From Chloroflexota bacterium (GTDB lineage: Bacteria; Chloroflexota; Anaerolineae; Caldilineales; Caldilineaceae): a stretch of DNA of 60,353 nt. Location of the stretch: positions 1 through 60,353 of the forward strand of contig JAGWYN010000028.1 in the NCBI GenBank assembly GCA_018969295.1, given 5' to 3'. Below, piece by piece: positions 38,702 to 47,660 of the stretch. The notes under the pieces are model-generated. The model made no database searches. It was given only the letters and a program-made list of their open reading frames with translations, and was not told the DNA's origin. The translations under genes were made by a program, and so were the position numbers. Position 1 is the stretch's first letter. Every line of letters begins with the position of its first letter.

Positions 38702-39466
38702 ATGAGCAACGACCGCGAGGAGATCTTGGCCCGGCTGCGTGCGATCCTGCGGCGCCCCGATCTGCCTTTCCCCCCAGCTGCACCCGCTCCGCTGACAGCA
38801 GCCGAGCGGATGGTCGTGACAGAGGCCGCAGGAACGCCGTACCAGCTGGCACTCCGTTTCGGCCAGGAGCTAGAAAAACTGTATGGAAGCTACGAAATCA
38901 TGGGGTCGGCCGCCGAGGTGCGGCTGGCGTTGCTGCATCGTCTGGACAGCTGGGCCGCCGAAGAGGAAGCTGCCCGCAGGGGGCCCAAAACCGAAATGCA
39001 GGGGCAGGAGCGGATGGTGCTCGGCTGGGCACCGGACCGTCTGCCGGTAGAAGGGCTGGCCGAAGCGCTGTCTGATATTGGTTGGCAGCTGCTCGCCCCG
39101 CCCCGCCTCACCAGCCCAGAAGCGCTGGCCAACGTCCGCTGGATCCGTTTTGGCGTCACCGGGGTGAGCGCTGCCTTGGCTGCGACCGGGTCGATGCTGA
39201 TGATCGCTGGCCCTGGCCAGAGCCGTTCGGCCAGCTTGCTGCCTTTTCGCCACATTGCCTTGATCCCGTTCAGCCGGCTCTATCCAACCCTCGAAGCCTG
39301 GCTGGCAGAACGGCGTGCGGCCGGTGACCTGGAGTTGCTCTTGCGCAGCCGTGCCGGCTGGAATCTGATCACCGGGCCGAGCAAATCGGCGGATATCGAA
39401 ATGAACCTGACGCTGGGGGTGCATGGACCCAGACATGTGCATGCGATTTTGTTCGACGACCTCTGA
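38702..39466 (+). CDS. lutC: Lactate utilisation protein LutC (LUD domain)
   Basis: 254 residues from ATG 38702, preceded by GAGGAGGAGAG. The C-terminal half has the LUD features RFGVTGVSAALAATGSMLM and GPSKSADIEMNLTLGVHGP. LutC completes the lactate oxidation complex with LutA and LutB. It is the last gene of the operon; the convergent gene starts 18 bases beyond its stop. Confidence 0.94.
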   Translation: MSNDREEILARLRAILRRPDLPFPPAAPAPLTAAERMVVTEAAGTPYQLALRFGQELEKLYGSYEIMGSAAEVRLALLHRLDSWAAEEEAARRGPKTEMQGQERMVLGWAPDRLPVEGLAEALSDIGWQLLAPPRLTSPEALANVRWIRFGVTGVSAALAATGSMLMIAGPGQSRSASLLPFRHIALIPFSRLYPTLEAWLAERRAAGDLELLLRSRAGWNLITGPSKSADIEMNLTLGVHGPRHVHAILFDDL

Positions 39467-39484
39467 GGCTGGCGCGTGCCCGGT

Positions 39485-40546
39485 TCACTGCTCGATGCGT
39501 TGGACGCCGGGGAGCGCCAGAATCCAGTCGGCGCCGTAGGCGCTGGCGGGGGTCTGGTAGCCGGCTGTGAAATGGCCGGAGAGTACGTTGCGGGCGATCT
39601 GCAGCGAGGCCAGCGCAGTGAACGTATAGCCTTCCGGCGTGCGCAGCCGCGCCTCAGCGGCGTTGCCGGCATCATCTTCGACCCGGCCCCACAACAGGCT
39701 CTTGCCGTTAGCCCGTTCGGCGTCGGTCGCTCCAGGGGTCCCGGAGCGAATCCGATCTTGCAGCCAGTGGAAGACGCCCGGCAGCTGGAAGAGCCAGCTC
39801 CAGTGGCGGCTCAGTTTCATCGACTGTACGACGGCAGGGGAGAGGCTCATGTAGACTTCGATGTCGGGGATGCCGGTGCTGTAGTAGGCGGTGAACACAT
39901 CCCCCCACGGCACTGTGACGGTGGCCCGCGGGCCGTTGCCGAAATCGACCAGCCGTTCCTTCCAGGCTGGAAGGGTTGAAATGAGCTTGCCCTGTTTGCG
40001 CACCATCCCGCTCTGGCCGCGACGTATCCCTTCCAGAGCTGTGAGCGTGGTGCCGCGGCTGATGCGGCCGATGCCGCGGATGGCCAGCAACAGCCGGGTG
40101 GCGGTGGGCAGCCGTTGGCTGAGATGCATGGCCAGGCAGTCGGACGGCACCACGTCGAAGCCGGCGCCGGGCAGCAACAGGATGCCTGCCTGACGGGCCT
40201 CGTTGTCCCGTCCAGCCAATGCCTCGAAGACAGATATCTCACCGGTGATGTCCAGATAGTGAACTCGGTTGCGCAGGCAGGCATTCACCATCGGCGTGGC
40301 GGTATAGACAAAGGGGCCGGCACAGTGCAAGACGACGGCGATGTCTTGCAAGAGCGCGTCCAGCCCTGCCGGGTCGTCGAGCGCGGCCACCCGATAGGGC
40401 AGGCCATACCGAGCGGCCACTGCAGCGACCTGGGCTTCGTTGCGCCCAGCCACGATCGGTTGCATGCCCTGTTCAGCCGCAAGGCGGGCTGTCAACTCGC
40501 CTGTATAGCCGTTGGCCCCGTAGATCAGCAGGGAGGGCGGGCGCAT
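39485..40546 (-). CDS. Saccharopine dehydrogenase-like / trans-acting enoyl reductase family oxidoreductase
   Basis: 353 residues. LLIYGANGYTGELTARLAAE is a Rossmann start, followed by VLHCAGPFVYTATPMVNACL and VHYLDITGEISVFE, the usual signature of this family. GAGFDVVPSDCLAMHL is also characteristic. Members include trans-acting enoyl reductases in lipid synthesis and many uncharacterised NAD(P)-dependent reductases. True saccharopine dehydrogenase activity should not be assumed. It stands alone, convergent with lutC and 81 bases from the dehydratase gene. Confidence 0.88.
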   Translation of the reverse strand: MRPPSLLIYGANGYTGELTARLAAEQGMQPIVAGRNEAQVAAVAARYGLPYRVAALDDPAGLDALLQDIAVVLHCAGPFVYTATPMVNACLRNRVHYLDITGEISVFEALAGRDNEARQAGILLLPGAGFDVVPSDCLAMHLSQRLPTATRLLLAIRGIGRISRGTTLTALEGIRRGQSGMVRKQGKLISTLPAWKERLVDFGNGPRATVTVPWGDVFTAYYSTGIPDIEVYMSLSPAVVQSMKLSRHWSWLFQLPGVFHWLQDRIRSGTPGATDAERANGKSLLWGRVEDDAGNAAEARLRTPEGYTFTALASLQIARNVLSGHFTAGYQTPASAYGADWILALPGVQRIEQ

Positions 40547-40627
40547 AGGGGGGACTCCTGTTTGTAGACCAGATGTTTGTGCGATGGGACGATTGCGGCC
40601 ATCCTGGCGTTGTGGGCACCGTGCCTT

Positions 40628-41614
40628 TCACGCCAGACTGAGCGCCAGTTCTTCGAGCGACGCGTTGCCGCCGCTCAGGATCAGGGCGACGCGCTTGCCG
40701 GCCAGAGACGCTTTTTTGCGCAGCGCAGCGGCCAACGGCGCCGCACCGGCCAGCTCTGCCAGCGTTTTGGCTTTTTCCAGATAAAGACGCACTGCCTCGA
40801 TCATTTCGTCGTCCTCGACGAGGATGAAATCAGCCAGATGTGCCCACAGGATCTGCTGTGGCATCAGGAAAGGGGCCCCGGTGGCGAGGCCAGCGGCGCG
40901 TGTCACAATGGGTGCAGTCTGTTCGGTGTGTGTCTGCCAGCTCAGGAAGCCGGCGGGTGCGCCGGTCGCCGCTACGCCGATCACCTGGATGTGCGGGTTG
41001 ATGGTGTGGGCGACCAGGCAGGCGCCGGCGCAGCCGCTCCCGCCGCCGACCGGCACGAAGATCACATCGATGTCGGGCTGTGCCTCCAGAATTTCCAGCG
41101 TGTGTGTGGCGACGCCGGCGATCAGCAGGGGTTCGTCGCCAGACGAGATAAAACGCAGCCCCTGCTCCTTTTCCAACGTCAGGCAATGGCGTTTGCTGGC
41201 TTCGAAGTCGGCGCCATGGAAGACAACCTCGGCGCCATAGGCGCGCATCGCCTGGACTTTGACCGGGTTGGCGCCCTCTGGCACGACAATCACAGCGCGC
41301 ACGCCGAAAAGCTGTGCAGCGTAGGCGACCGATTGGCCGTGGTTGCCGGTTGAGGCGGTGACGACCCCGCGTGCGCGCTCTTCCGGCGCCAGGTGCACCA
41401 TGAAATTGACGCCGCCGCGCACCTTGAACGCGCCGATCGGCTGATAGTTCTCGTGTTTGACAAAGACCGTGGCGTCCAGCAGCGCGTCCAACTGTGGGTA
41501 GTGATGCAGCGGCGTCGGCGCCAGATAGGGCGCAATGGTGCGGCGCGCCAGCAGAACATCGTGAAAGGTGGGCAGCGGTTTCGACACAAAAGATCCTTTC
41601 TGGAGGAGACTCAT
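40628..41614 (-). CDS. Threonine/serine dehydratase-type PLP enzyme
   Basis: 328 residues from ATG 41612-41614, which overlaps the previous stop (ATGA). A GTG at 41585-41587 with AAAGGA upstream is an alternative start. KHENYQPIGAFKVRGG carries the PLP lysine, and TASTGNHGQSVAYAA and VPVGGGSGCAGA bind substrate and phosphate. The fold is tryptophan-synthase beta-like (fold type II). No ACT domain is present, so it resembles catabolic threonine dehydratases or serine racemase-like enzymes rather than biosynthetic IlvA. Confidence 0.9.
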   Translation of the reverse strand: MSLLQKGSFVSKPLPTFHDVLLARRTIAPYLAPTPLHHYPQLDALLDATVFVKHENYQPIGAFKVRGGVNFMVHLAPEERARGVVTASTGNHGQSVAYAAQLFGVRAVIVVPEGANPVKVQAMRAYGAEVVFHGADFEASKRHCLTLEKEQGLRFISSGDEPLLIAGVATHTLEILEAQPDIDVIFVPVGGGSGCAGACLVAHTINPHIQVIGVAATGAPAGFLSWQTHTEQTAPIVTRAAGLATGAPFLMPQQILWAHLADFILVEDDEMIEAVRLYLEKAKTLAELAGAAPLAAALRKKASLAGKRVALILSGGNASLEELALSLA

Positions 41615-42231
41615 CGCTCCAATGCACCCTTTCCGGCGAGGATACGATCCCGGAAAGCGAGGATCCGAGAGAGGCGGGTCTCGGGTTTCTTTGCCGAATT
41701 CAGCTGAATGAGATAACTCCGTTGCCGCCCTGCCGTCAGGCTGTGAAACGCCGCTGCGAGTTCCGGGTCGGCGTCCAAGGCCTCTGCCAGTTCGGGCGGC
41801 CATTCGATTTCGCGGGTCTCCTTTTGCGGCTGGAGGCCGGCTTCTGCGTAGGTCATGGCCTCTTTCAAATAGGAGCGGATGAGCTCTGCCATCGCGTCGA
41901 CTTGTGCCTTGTCTGTGAAGCGGAGCATATCCGGGTATTGGGTATTTGGCCCTGGCCGTTCGAGCACACCTGCGGCGTCCTGCATCAGTGCAGCGTTGAA
42001 GAAACTCAGCCGAAAATCAGTGCGCAGCGCGCCGATGATCGCAATATTGCGCCCCTTGTGCAGGTAGCACGGGTGACCCCACTTGACAGTTTCAACAAGA
42101 GATAAGGAGAGACAAAGTTGTCGGAGTGCCAGCAGCCCGTCGGCCCATTTTCGCGTCGAACAATTTTCGGTCGCGAACCGTTCACAACGCCCGCACCCTT
42201 GTGAAAAATAGTCTTCGATCTCGGTGATCAT
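41611..42231 (-). CDS. YdeI/OmdA-like protein with DUF1801 domain
   Basis: 206 residues from ATG 42229-42231; the ORF also opens 3 codons earlier. TVKWGHPCYLHKGRNIAIIGALRTDFRLSF marks the DUF1801-like N-terminal part and PPELAEALDADPELAAAFHSLTAGRQRSYL the C-terminal OmdA domain, as in YdeI proteins. The role of the family is not well defined. It is coupled to the dehydratase gene by a 4-base overlap. Confidence 0.85.
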   Translation of the reverse strand: MITEIEDYFSQGCGRCERFATENCSTRKWADGLLALRQLCLSLSLVETVKWGHPCYLHKGRNIAIIGALRTDFRLSFFNAALMQDAAGVLERPGPNTQYPDMLRFTDKAQVDAMAELIRSYLKEAMTYAEAGLQPQKETREIEWPPELAEALDADPELAAAFHSLTAGRQRSYLIQLNSAKKPETRLSRILAFRDRILAGKGALER

Positions 42232-42318
42232 GCCCCACAATCCCTGCGCAAAAGACCGTATCGATCTGAGCGCTGGGCGGTTGCCAGCAATTTGTCGGCC
42301 TCAGATCGGGTCGAGAGT

Positions 42319-43080
42319 CTATGTCGAACCAACCATCATGGCCACAAGATCGTCGTCGGTGACTTGGGCGGTGCGCATATCCCCCACTTTTTGCCCGCGG
42401 CGCATAACGATGATGCGGTCGGAGACAGCGAAGATGTCCTGCAAGTTGTGGCTGATGAGGAGTACGGGTACATTTTGGCGTTTGAGCGCACCGACCAATT
42501 CGTGTACCTTGCGCTGTTCGGGCACACCAAGTGCTGCGGTCGGTTCGTCCATGATCACCAGGCGTGCGTTCCAGTAGAGTGCGCGCGCAATGGCGACTGC
42601 CTGGCGCTGTCCACCCGACATCTGGCGGATTGGGCGACGCAGGTTGGGGATGTGGATGTCAAGACGGTTGAGCACTTTGGTGGATTCGGCGAGCATATGG
42701 GCGCGGTCGACCTGCTTGAAGACGCCAAACAGACGCATCGTCGGTTCGCGACCCAGAAAGATATTGACGGTTGCATCCAGATTTTCACAAAGCGCCAGAT
42801 CCTGGTAGATCGTCTCGATGCCAAGACCGCGTGCCTCCAGCGGCGATGCCATTGTGATTTCTTTGCCGTCGAGATAGACATGGCCGCCGTCAGGGCGATA
42901 GACGCCTGAGATCATTTTGATCAAGGTCGATTTGCCAGCGCCATTGTCGCCCGCCAGCGCTACCACCTCGCCAGCATAAATGTCGAAGCTGACATCGTTG
43001 ACTGCGGTCAAACCGCCGAACCGCTTTACCAGGTTGACAGCGCGCAGGATCGGTTCGCTTTGTACACTTGGTTGGTTCAT
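42319..43080 (-). CDS. Sugar ABC transporter ATP-binding protein (CUT2, single ATPase domain)
   Basis: 253 residues from ATG 43078-43080. Walker A GDNGAGKSTLIKM, the signature SGGQRQAVAIARAL and Walker B LVIMDEPTAAL are intact. The length and single domain fit the FrcA type; the ribose-type RbsA has two domains. It is the last gene of the CUT2 operon, after the binding protein and the permease, and energises uptake of a monosaccharide. Confidence 0.95.
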   Translation of the reverse strand: MNQPSVQSEPILRAVNLVKRFGGLTAVNDVSFDIYAGEVVALAGDNGAGKSTLIKMISGVYRPDGGHVYLDGKEITMASPLEARGLGIETIYQDLALCENLDATVNIFLGREPTMRLFGVFKQVDRAHMLAESTKVLNRLDIHIPNLRRPIRQMSGGQRQAVAIARALYWNARLVIMDEPTAALGVPEQRKVHELVGALKRQNVPVLLISHNLQDIFAVSDRIIVMRRGQKVGDMRTAQVTDDDLVAMMVGST

Positions 43081-43093
43081 GGTGGATGGTTCT

Positions 43094-44167
43094 CTACTCC
43101 TGTGCGAATTTTTCACGCGCCTGATCGATGAGAACGGCAATGATGATGACGATACCGACCGCAATAAACTGCCAGAAGGGGTTGACGCGCAAAATGACCA
43201 GCCCGTTGGCAAGCACCGAGATAATCAGCGCACCGATCAAGGTGCCAATCACGGTGCCGGCGCCGCCGAAGAGCGATGCACCTCCGATCACCACGGCCGC
43301 CACGGTATCGAGCAACATGGCTTCGCCGGCGTTGGCTGCACCATTGGTGAAGCGCACGTTGTAAAGCAACCCGGCGATAGCAGCAAAAGTCGCAGACAGC
43401 ATATAGATCGCTGCGGTGCGCCGTGCCACAGGAATCCCTGCGCGCATGGCGGCCTCTTTGTTGCCGCCGATGGCATAGGTGTGCAAGCCAAAGGTCGTCC
43501 GTGACAACACAATGTGCGCAAGCAGCAGCATCACAAGCATGACAATGACGATAAAGGGGAAGTAGCCGGTCATGTTGCGCAGGTCAGACTGGACGAGACC
43601 TGCGGGTGGTGTTAAAAATGACCAGCCTGCGGTCGGATGATAGTAGAACAGAAAACCGTTGCCAAGAAAACCAAGACCTTTTACATAAATTGGCACCGGC
43701 ATTCCGCCAGAGAGCAGAAAACCGATGCCGCGCGCAATGCCGAACATCCCGAGCGTAGCAATAAAGGGCGGCACATTCAGACGGGCAATCAAGACGCCGT
43801 TCACAAGACCGGCGATCCAGGCGGCGATCAGGCCGACAACCAACCCACTGACCACAATCAACCACATGGGCGTCGATTCCGGCCAGCTGTTCATGATGGT
43901 TGCTGAAATGACCGCTGCCATGCCCATGACCCAGCCAACAGAGAGGTCAATGCCCCCAGAGATGATGACGTAGGTCTGCCCCAGGGCAATGATGGTGAGG
44001 ATGGCCATGTTGGCCAGAATGGCTTGCAGGTTGAAGGGGGTCAAGAACCCGTTGCCTGCGATTGAAAAGAAAACGACCATGCCCAGCAAAAAGAGCCAGG
44101 CCCAGAGTCGGCTGATGGTTTCCAGGATCGCCCGGCGAGAGTAGGCTGGGTGAGTGTTTGCTGTCAT
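43094..44167 (-). CDS. Sugar ABC transporter permease (CUT2, RbsC/FrcC type)
   Basis: 357 residues from ATG 44165-44167. It has eight to ten membrane spans, and the family motif GQTYVIISGGIDLSVG lies near residue 67. GLHTYAIGGNKEAAMRAGIPV is the conserved cytoplasmic loop. AVVIGGASLFGGAGTVIGT and NPFWQ near the C-terminus are typical. It forms the channel for the monosaccharide bound by the preceding lipoprotein. A hairpin separates it from that gene. Confidence 0.95.
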   Translation of the reverse strand: MTANTHPAYSRRAILETISRLWAWLFLLGMVVFFSIAGNGFLTPFNLQAILANMAILTIIALGQTYVIISGGIDLSVGWVMGMAAVISATIMNSWPESTPMWLIVVSGLVVGLIAAWIAGLVNGVLIARLNVPPFIATLGMFGIARGIGFLLSGGMPVPIYVKGLGFLGNGFLFYYHPTAGWSFLTPPAGLVQSDLRNMTGYFPFIVIVMLVMLLLAHIVLSRTTFGLHTYAIGGNKEAAMRAGIPVARRTAAIYMLSATFAAIAGLLYNVRFTNGAANAGEAMLLDTVAAVVIGGASLFGGAGTVIGTLIGALIISVLANGLVILRVNPFWQFIAVGIVIIIAVLIDQAREKFAQE

Positions 44168-44236
44168 GGAGTACGTCGTCCCAATCTGTCTGACAGGCAC
44201 GCAGGGCGACCTGTAAAGGGCATGAACTGCGACGCT

Positions 44237-44277
44237 AAAATTTGGATGGGCTGGGCAGAGCTACCCAGCCCATCCAA
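44237..44277 (-). terminator. Terminator-like hairpin between CUT2 binding protein and permease genes
   Basis: A perfect 14-bp inverted repeat, TTGGATGGGCTGGG (44242-44255) and its complement (44264-44277), has an 8-base loop. On the minus strand it is followed by AATTTT. It starts 4 bases after the binding-protein stop and should reduce read-through into the permease gene. Confidence 0.75.
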
Positions 44278-44281
44278 CGAT

Positions 44282-45343
44282 TTACTCGCTTTTGTAGATG
44301 GCTTGCTGCGCCTCAGTCGTGTCTACGTTGTCCCGTGTGATGATGGTGTACCCAGTTGGGTAGCGTCGCTGAATTGCGTCCAAGTCCCCGTTGATGGCAG
44401 CGACCGCATAGTCAACACAGACTTGCCCCATTTCATAAGGCAGCTGTGCAATCACAATGTCTACAACCTCTTCACGCAGTGCCTGAATTGCGTCTTCTGG
44501 CGCATCGAAGTTGGCGACTCTGACGGCACCAGTCAAGCCAGCATTGGCAACAGCTTGGGCTGCCCCGCGTGCGCTGAAGAGGTTTGTCCCAAAGATGCCA
44601 CCCAGGTCTGGATGGGAGGCCAACACTGCAGCGGTCTGCTCGGCAGCACGCGACGAGTTGTTGTTGTTGTAGTCCAGCCCTACCAACTCAACGGCACCAT
44701 TGGTGGCTTCAATCGCATTCTGACAACCTTCTACGCGCTGATCGACCGTGCTCACGCCAGGCTGCGTCGTGGAAATATAAAATTTTCCGGAGCCACCCAT
44801 CGCATCAATGATCGCACTGCAGCCGATCTCACCACCTTCGACATTGTCTGAACCAATGTAGGAGAACATCCAGTTCAGATCCTCAACGTTGTAATCTCCG
44901 CTTGTGTCACCGATGTAGGTATCGACGCTGAACATATGGATGCCAGCGTCGTGCGCTCGACGCATCGGCTCGATCAGTGCTGTACGCTCAGTCGCAGCAA
45001 TGCAGATCGCGTCTGGTTGTTGCGCGATAATTGCATCGAGAATCGGTACCTGCAAAACCGGGTCAAACTGCGCAGGGCCATCTGCAATCAGTTCAACGCC
45101 CAGTTCTTCGGCCTTGGCGCGTGCGCCAGCTTCCATCGTGACGTAGAAACCGTCGCCGCGCACACCATAGATGAGCGCAACCGTCGGTGCATCGCCAGCG
45201 GGCGCTTCGGCGGCAGCTTCAGCAGGCGCTTCAGCAGCAGGCGCCGGGGCTGCCGGTGCAACGGCAGTGCACGCGCCGAGCGCCAGCAGCAGCAACGTCA
45301 ATACAACGATCCAAATCGGGGTGCGCAGACGTTTGTAGCTCAT
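44282..45343 (-). CDS. Sugar ABC transporter substrate-binding lipoprotein (CUT2 family)
   Basis: 353 residues from ATG 45341-45343 with GGAGG about 10 bases upstream. A lipoprotein signal (IWIVVLTLLLLALGAC) ends in LGAC and a linker rich in Ala, Pro and Glu follows (residues 27-50). The periplasmic-binding-protein fold type I is seen in VALIYGVRGDGFYVTMEAG, QVPILDAIIAQQPDAICI, GIHMFSVDTYIGDTSGDYN and TNLFSARGAAQAVANAG. It recognises a pentose, hexose or similar small sugar; which one is not visible. It is the first gene of its operon. Confidence 0.94.
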   Translation of the reverse strand: MSYKRLRTPIWIVVLTLLLLALGACTAVAPAAPAPAAEAPAEAAAEAPAGDAPTVALIYGVRGDGFYVTMEAGARAKAEELGVELIADGPAQFDPVLQVPILDAIIAQQPDAICIAATERTALIEPMRRAHDAGIHMFSVDTYIGDTSGDYNVEDLNWMFSYIGSDNVEGGEIGCSAIIDAMGGSGKFYISTTQPGVSTVDQRVEGCQNAIEATNGAVELVGLDYNNNNSSRAAEQTAAVLASHPDLGGIFGTNLFSARGAAQAVANAGLTGAVRVANFDAPEDAIQALREEVVDIVIAQLPYEMGQVCVDYAVAAINGDLDAIQRRYPTGYTIITRDNVDTTEAQQAIYKSE

Positions 45344-45457
45344 AGACCTTAACCTCCGTGTCAAAAATGAATGGATAGAAGGAGCCGGTGGCTGTTGGGA
45401 AGCCCAAATCTGATTGTCTGACTGTTCTGTTGTTGTACTGAAAATTTTGACAATTTT

Positions 45458-45487
45458 ATCATACGTCTTAACCGCGTTGTTTGTCAA
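45458..45487 (-). promoter_or_regulatory. Sigma-70 promoter of the CUT2 sugar transporter operon
   Basis: On the minus strand TTGACA (45487-45482) and TATGAT (45463-45458) are 18 bases apart, in the AT-richest part of this region. The expected start of transcription near 45451 leaves a leader of about 110 bases before the binding-protein gene. Confidence 0.75.
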
Positions 45488-45881
45488 GTGTTTCCCTGGA
45501 CTCCTCCCCAGCAGTTCTCAATTTGAATGGATTGAGAACTGCTGCTTGTAGTGGGAAGCGCTGACTGCGGTGTACACGTTCTCTCACCCACAACCGCTGC
45601 GCCAATTTTAATTTGAGAACTGCTGTGGATTCCCCTAGACTCTGGACTTCGCCCAAACTGTGGCAACAAGCGTGCAGATTGAAACAAAGTGACTCTCTGC
45701 TGTTCCCCGACAAAGGGCGCAAACAGACCGTTGGCCTGCCACGTCTCCTGTCGCTCTTCGAACAGCTCGCCGTCCAGAACGCTGCCAGCCCAATTCGTGC
45801 GTTGGCGGCGACATCCGCCGCTGTCTTGGATCTGCTCCTCTGGCCTTGATGATTTTTGAGAAGCCCTGCCCCCCCCCAGCT
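45488..45881. repeat. Non-coding region with three copies of a 13-base element
   Basis: About 390 bases with no recognised gene. TTGAGAACTGCTG occurs at 45532-45544 and again at 45613-45625. Its exact reverse complement CAGCAGTTCTCAA lies at 45509-45521, forming a hairpin with the first copy (10-base loop). The elements lie just upstream of the CUT2 promoter, so an operator array is possible. Open frames here have no family resemblance. Confidence 0.5.
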
Positions 45882-47390
45882 TTACTCGAACGTGATTCCC
45901 TGTGCCAGCGGCAGATCGCGCGAGCCGTTGATTGTGGTCGTCTGTCGGCGCATATACGCCTTCCATGCGTCCGATCCGGACTCGCGCCCGCCGCCTGTAT
46001 CTTTCTCGCCGCCGAATGCACCGCCGATCTCGGCACCCGACGTGCCGAGATTGACGTTGGCAATGCCGCAGTCTGAGCCACCGGCTGAAAGGAACTGCTC
46101 TGCCTCGCGCAGGCTGTCGGTGAAGATCGCAGAGGAGAGTCCCTGCGTCACACCGTTGTGCAACTCGATAGCCTCCTCCAGGGTGCGATAGGTCAGGATA
46201 TAGAGGATCGGTGCAAAGGTCTCTTCGCGCACGATTGCGCTTTGCGCCGGCATACGGAGGATTGCCGGTTCGACGAAGCGGGCGCCGATGTCGGGGCGTG
46301 CTCTGCCGCCGGTGAGCAACTGGCCGCCGTCAGCCATTGCGCGTTCGATGGCGCGTACCATCGATTCGACGGCGTGCAGGGTGATGAGCGGCCCCATCAA
46401 CGTGCCTGGCTGCAGCGGGTCGCCGATACGCACCTGCTGGTAGGCGTTGACCAGCCGCGCTGCCAGTTCATCGACGATGGTTTCGTGCGCGATGATGCGT
46501 CGCGTGCTCGTGCAGCGCTGCCCTGCCGTGCCGACCGCACCGAAGACAATCGCACGTGTGGCCAGATCTAGGTCGGCTTTGTCCGAGACGAGGATGGCGT
46601 TGTTGCCGCCCAGTTCCAGCAGCGAGCGACCGAGACGACCGGCGACGGTCTGTGCCACACGGCGCCCGGTTGGGATCGAGCCGGTGAAGGAGATCAGCGG
46701 CAATCGCGCATCCTCTGCCATGCGTTGGCCGACGGTGCCGACCGCCAGTGTGAAGACGCCGCTCAGCCCATGGTCGGCCATGACGCGATTGGCAAGGTGC
46801 TGCACTGCGACCCCGCAGAGCGGCGCCAGCTCGCTTGGTTTCCAGACCATTGTATCGCCGCAGACCGCCGCAAGCGCGGCGTTCCACGACCAGACTGCAA
46901 CCGGGAAGTTAAAGGCAGTGATGATCCCGATAGGTCCGATCGGGTGCCACTGCTCGTACATGCGGTGTGCAGGGCGTTCGGAGTGCATGGTCAGTCCGTA
47001 AAGCTGGCGCGAGAGGCCGACGGCAAAATCGCAGATGTCGATCATCTCCTGCACCTCGCCCACTCCTTCGGCGCGAATTTTGCCTGTTTCCAACGAGACC
47101 AGTTCGCCCAGCGGCTCGCGGTATTCGCGCAGGAGAGCACCGAGGTCGCGAATCACCTCGCCCCGCTTGGGGGCTGGCACGCTGCGCCACTGCTGGAAAG
47201 CCGTCTGCGCGTCGGCAACGATTGTGTCGTAGGCAGCAGCGTCGGCAGGAATCACCCGCGCGATCTCCGCGCCAGTTGTTGGGTTTTCGGAGGAGATCGG
47301 GGCGGCCGTGCTGGCGACCCAGCGGCTGTGTCCGCTGCACACGCCGCTGTTGAGGGCTTTCAGGGTGAGTTTGTCGAGCAAGGCATTCAT
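45882..47390 (-). CDS. Aldehyde dehydrogenase, ALDH7 (alpha-aminoadipate semialdehyde dehydrogenase) type
   Basis: 502 residues. The segment GEVQEMIDICDFAVGLSRQL, then HSERPAHRMYEQWHPIGPIG and FNFPVAVWSWNAALA, is characteristic of the ALDH7 branch. SFTGSIPTGRRV binds NAD, LLELGGNNAI holds the general base Glu, and TAGQRCTSTRR holds the catalytic Cys. ALDH7 enzymes oxidise aminoadipate semialdehyde in lysine catabolism and other aldehydes. No other lysine catabolic gene is nearby, so the substrate is open. It is alone, between the CUT2 operon and the macroglobulin gene. Confidence 0.92.
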   Translation of the reverse strand: MNALLDKLTLKALNSGVCSGHSRWVASTAAPISSENPTTGAEIARVIPADAAAYDTIVADAQTAFQQWRSVPAPKRGEVIRDLGALLREYREPLGELVSLETGKIRAEGVGEVQEMIDICDFAVGLSRQLYGLTMHSERPAHRMYEQWHPIGPIGIITAFNFPVAVWSWNAALAAVCGDTMVWKPSELAPLCGVAVQHLANRVMADHGLSGVFTLAVGTVGQRMAEDARLPLISFTGSIPTGRRVAQTVAGRLGRSLLELGGNNAILVSDKADLDLATRAIVFGAVGTAGQRCTSTRRIIAHETIVDELAARLVNAYQQVRIGDPLQPGTLMGPLITLHAVESMVRAIERAMADGGQLLTGGRARPDIGARFVEPAILRMPAQSAIVREETFAPILYILTYRTLEEAIELHNGVTQGLSSAIFTDSLREAEQFLSAGGSDCGIANVNLGTSGAEIGGAFGGEKDTGGGRESGSDAWKAYMRRQTTTINGSRDLPLAQGITFE

Positions 47391-47660
47391 CGCTGCATCC
47401 GGCTTCGCTGGCGGTGTTTTGTAGACAGGGGAGAGGCGGCAGCGCCCATGGGTTCACACACGGGCGGCTGCCCTCCTGGGATGCGCCGGCCACTCACGGA
47501 AGATGTCGTCGGTATGGGCATGCTGCGTCAGATTCCTTGTGTTCAGTTATCAGCTGAACGTATCCGTATCGAACCAGTGACTCATGAAGTTTCCCATAGA
47601 CGACACTATCACGCAAATCGACAGAGTTGCTCTTCCTGCCGGCGCATACCAGCCCCCTCT
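47391..47660. other. Intergenic region between the aldehyde dehydrogenase and macroglobulin genes
   Basis: 270 bases between two minus-strand genes. GTTCAG (47541-47546) and CTGAAC (47554-47559) form a short inverted repeat, possibly an operator. I could not assign a promoter or terminator, and the open frames crossing it are not convincing. Confidence 0.35.

Noticed and set aside
39485..40546. Saccharopine dehydrogenase as a lysine pathway enzyme paired with the ALDH7 gene
   Set aside because: The sequence fits the enoyl-reductase-like branch, and the two genes are more than 5 kb apart with unrelated genes between.
45484..45966. 160-codon minus-strand frame in the gap next to the dehydrogenase gene
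   Set aside because: It overlaps the dehydrogenase C-terminus in another frame, has no start signal and no family resemblance; the repeats inside it explain its apparent pattern.
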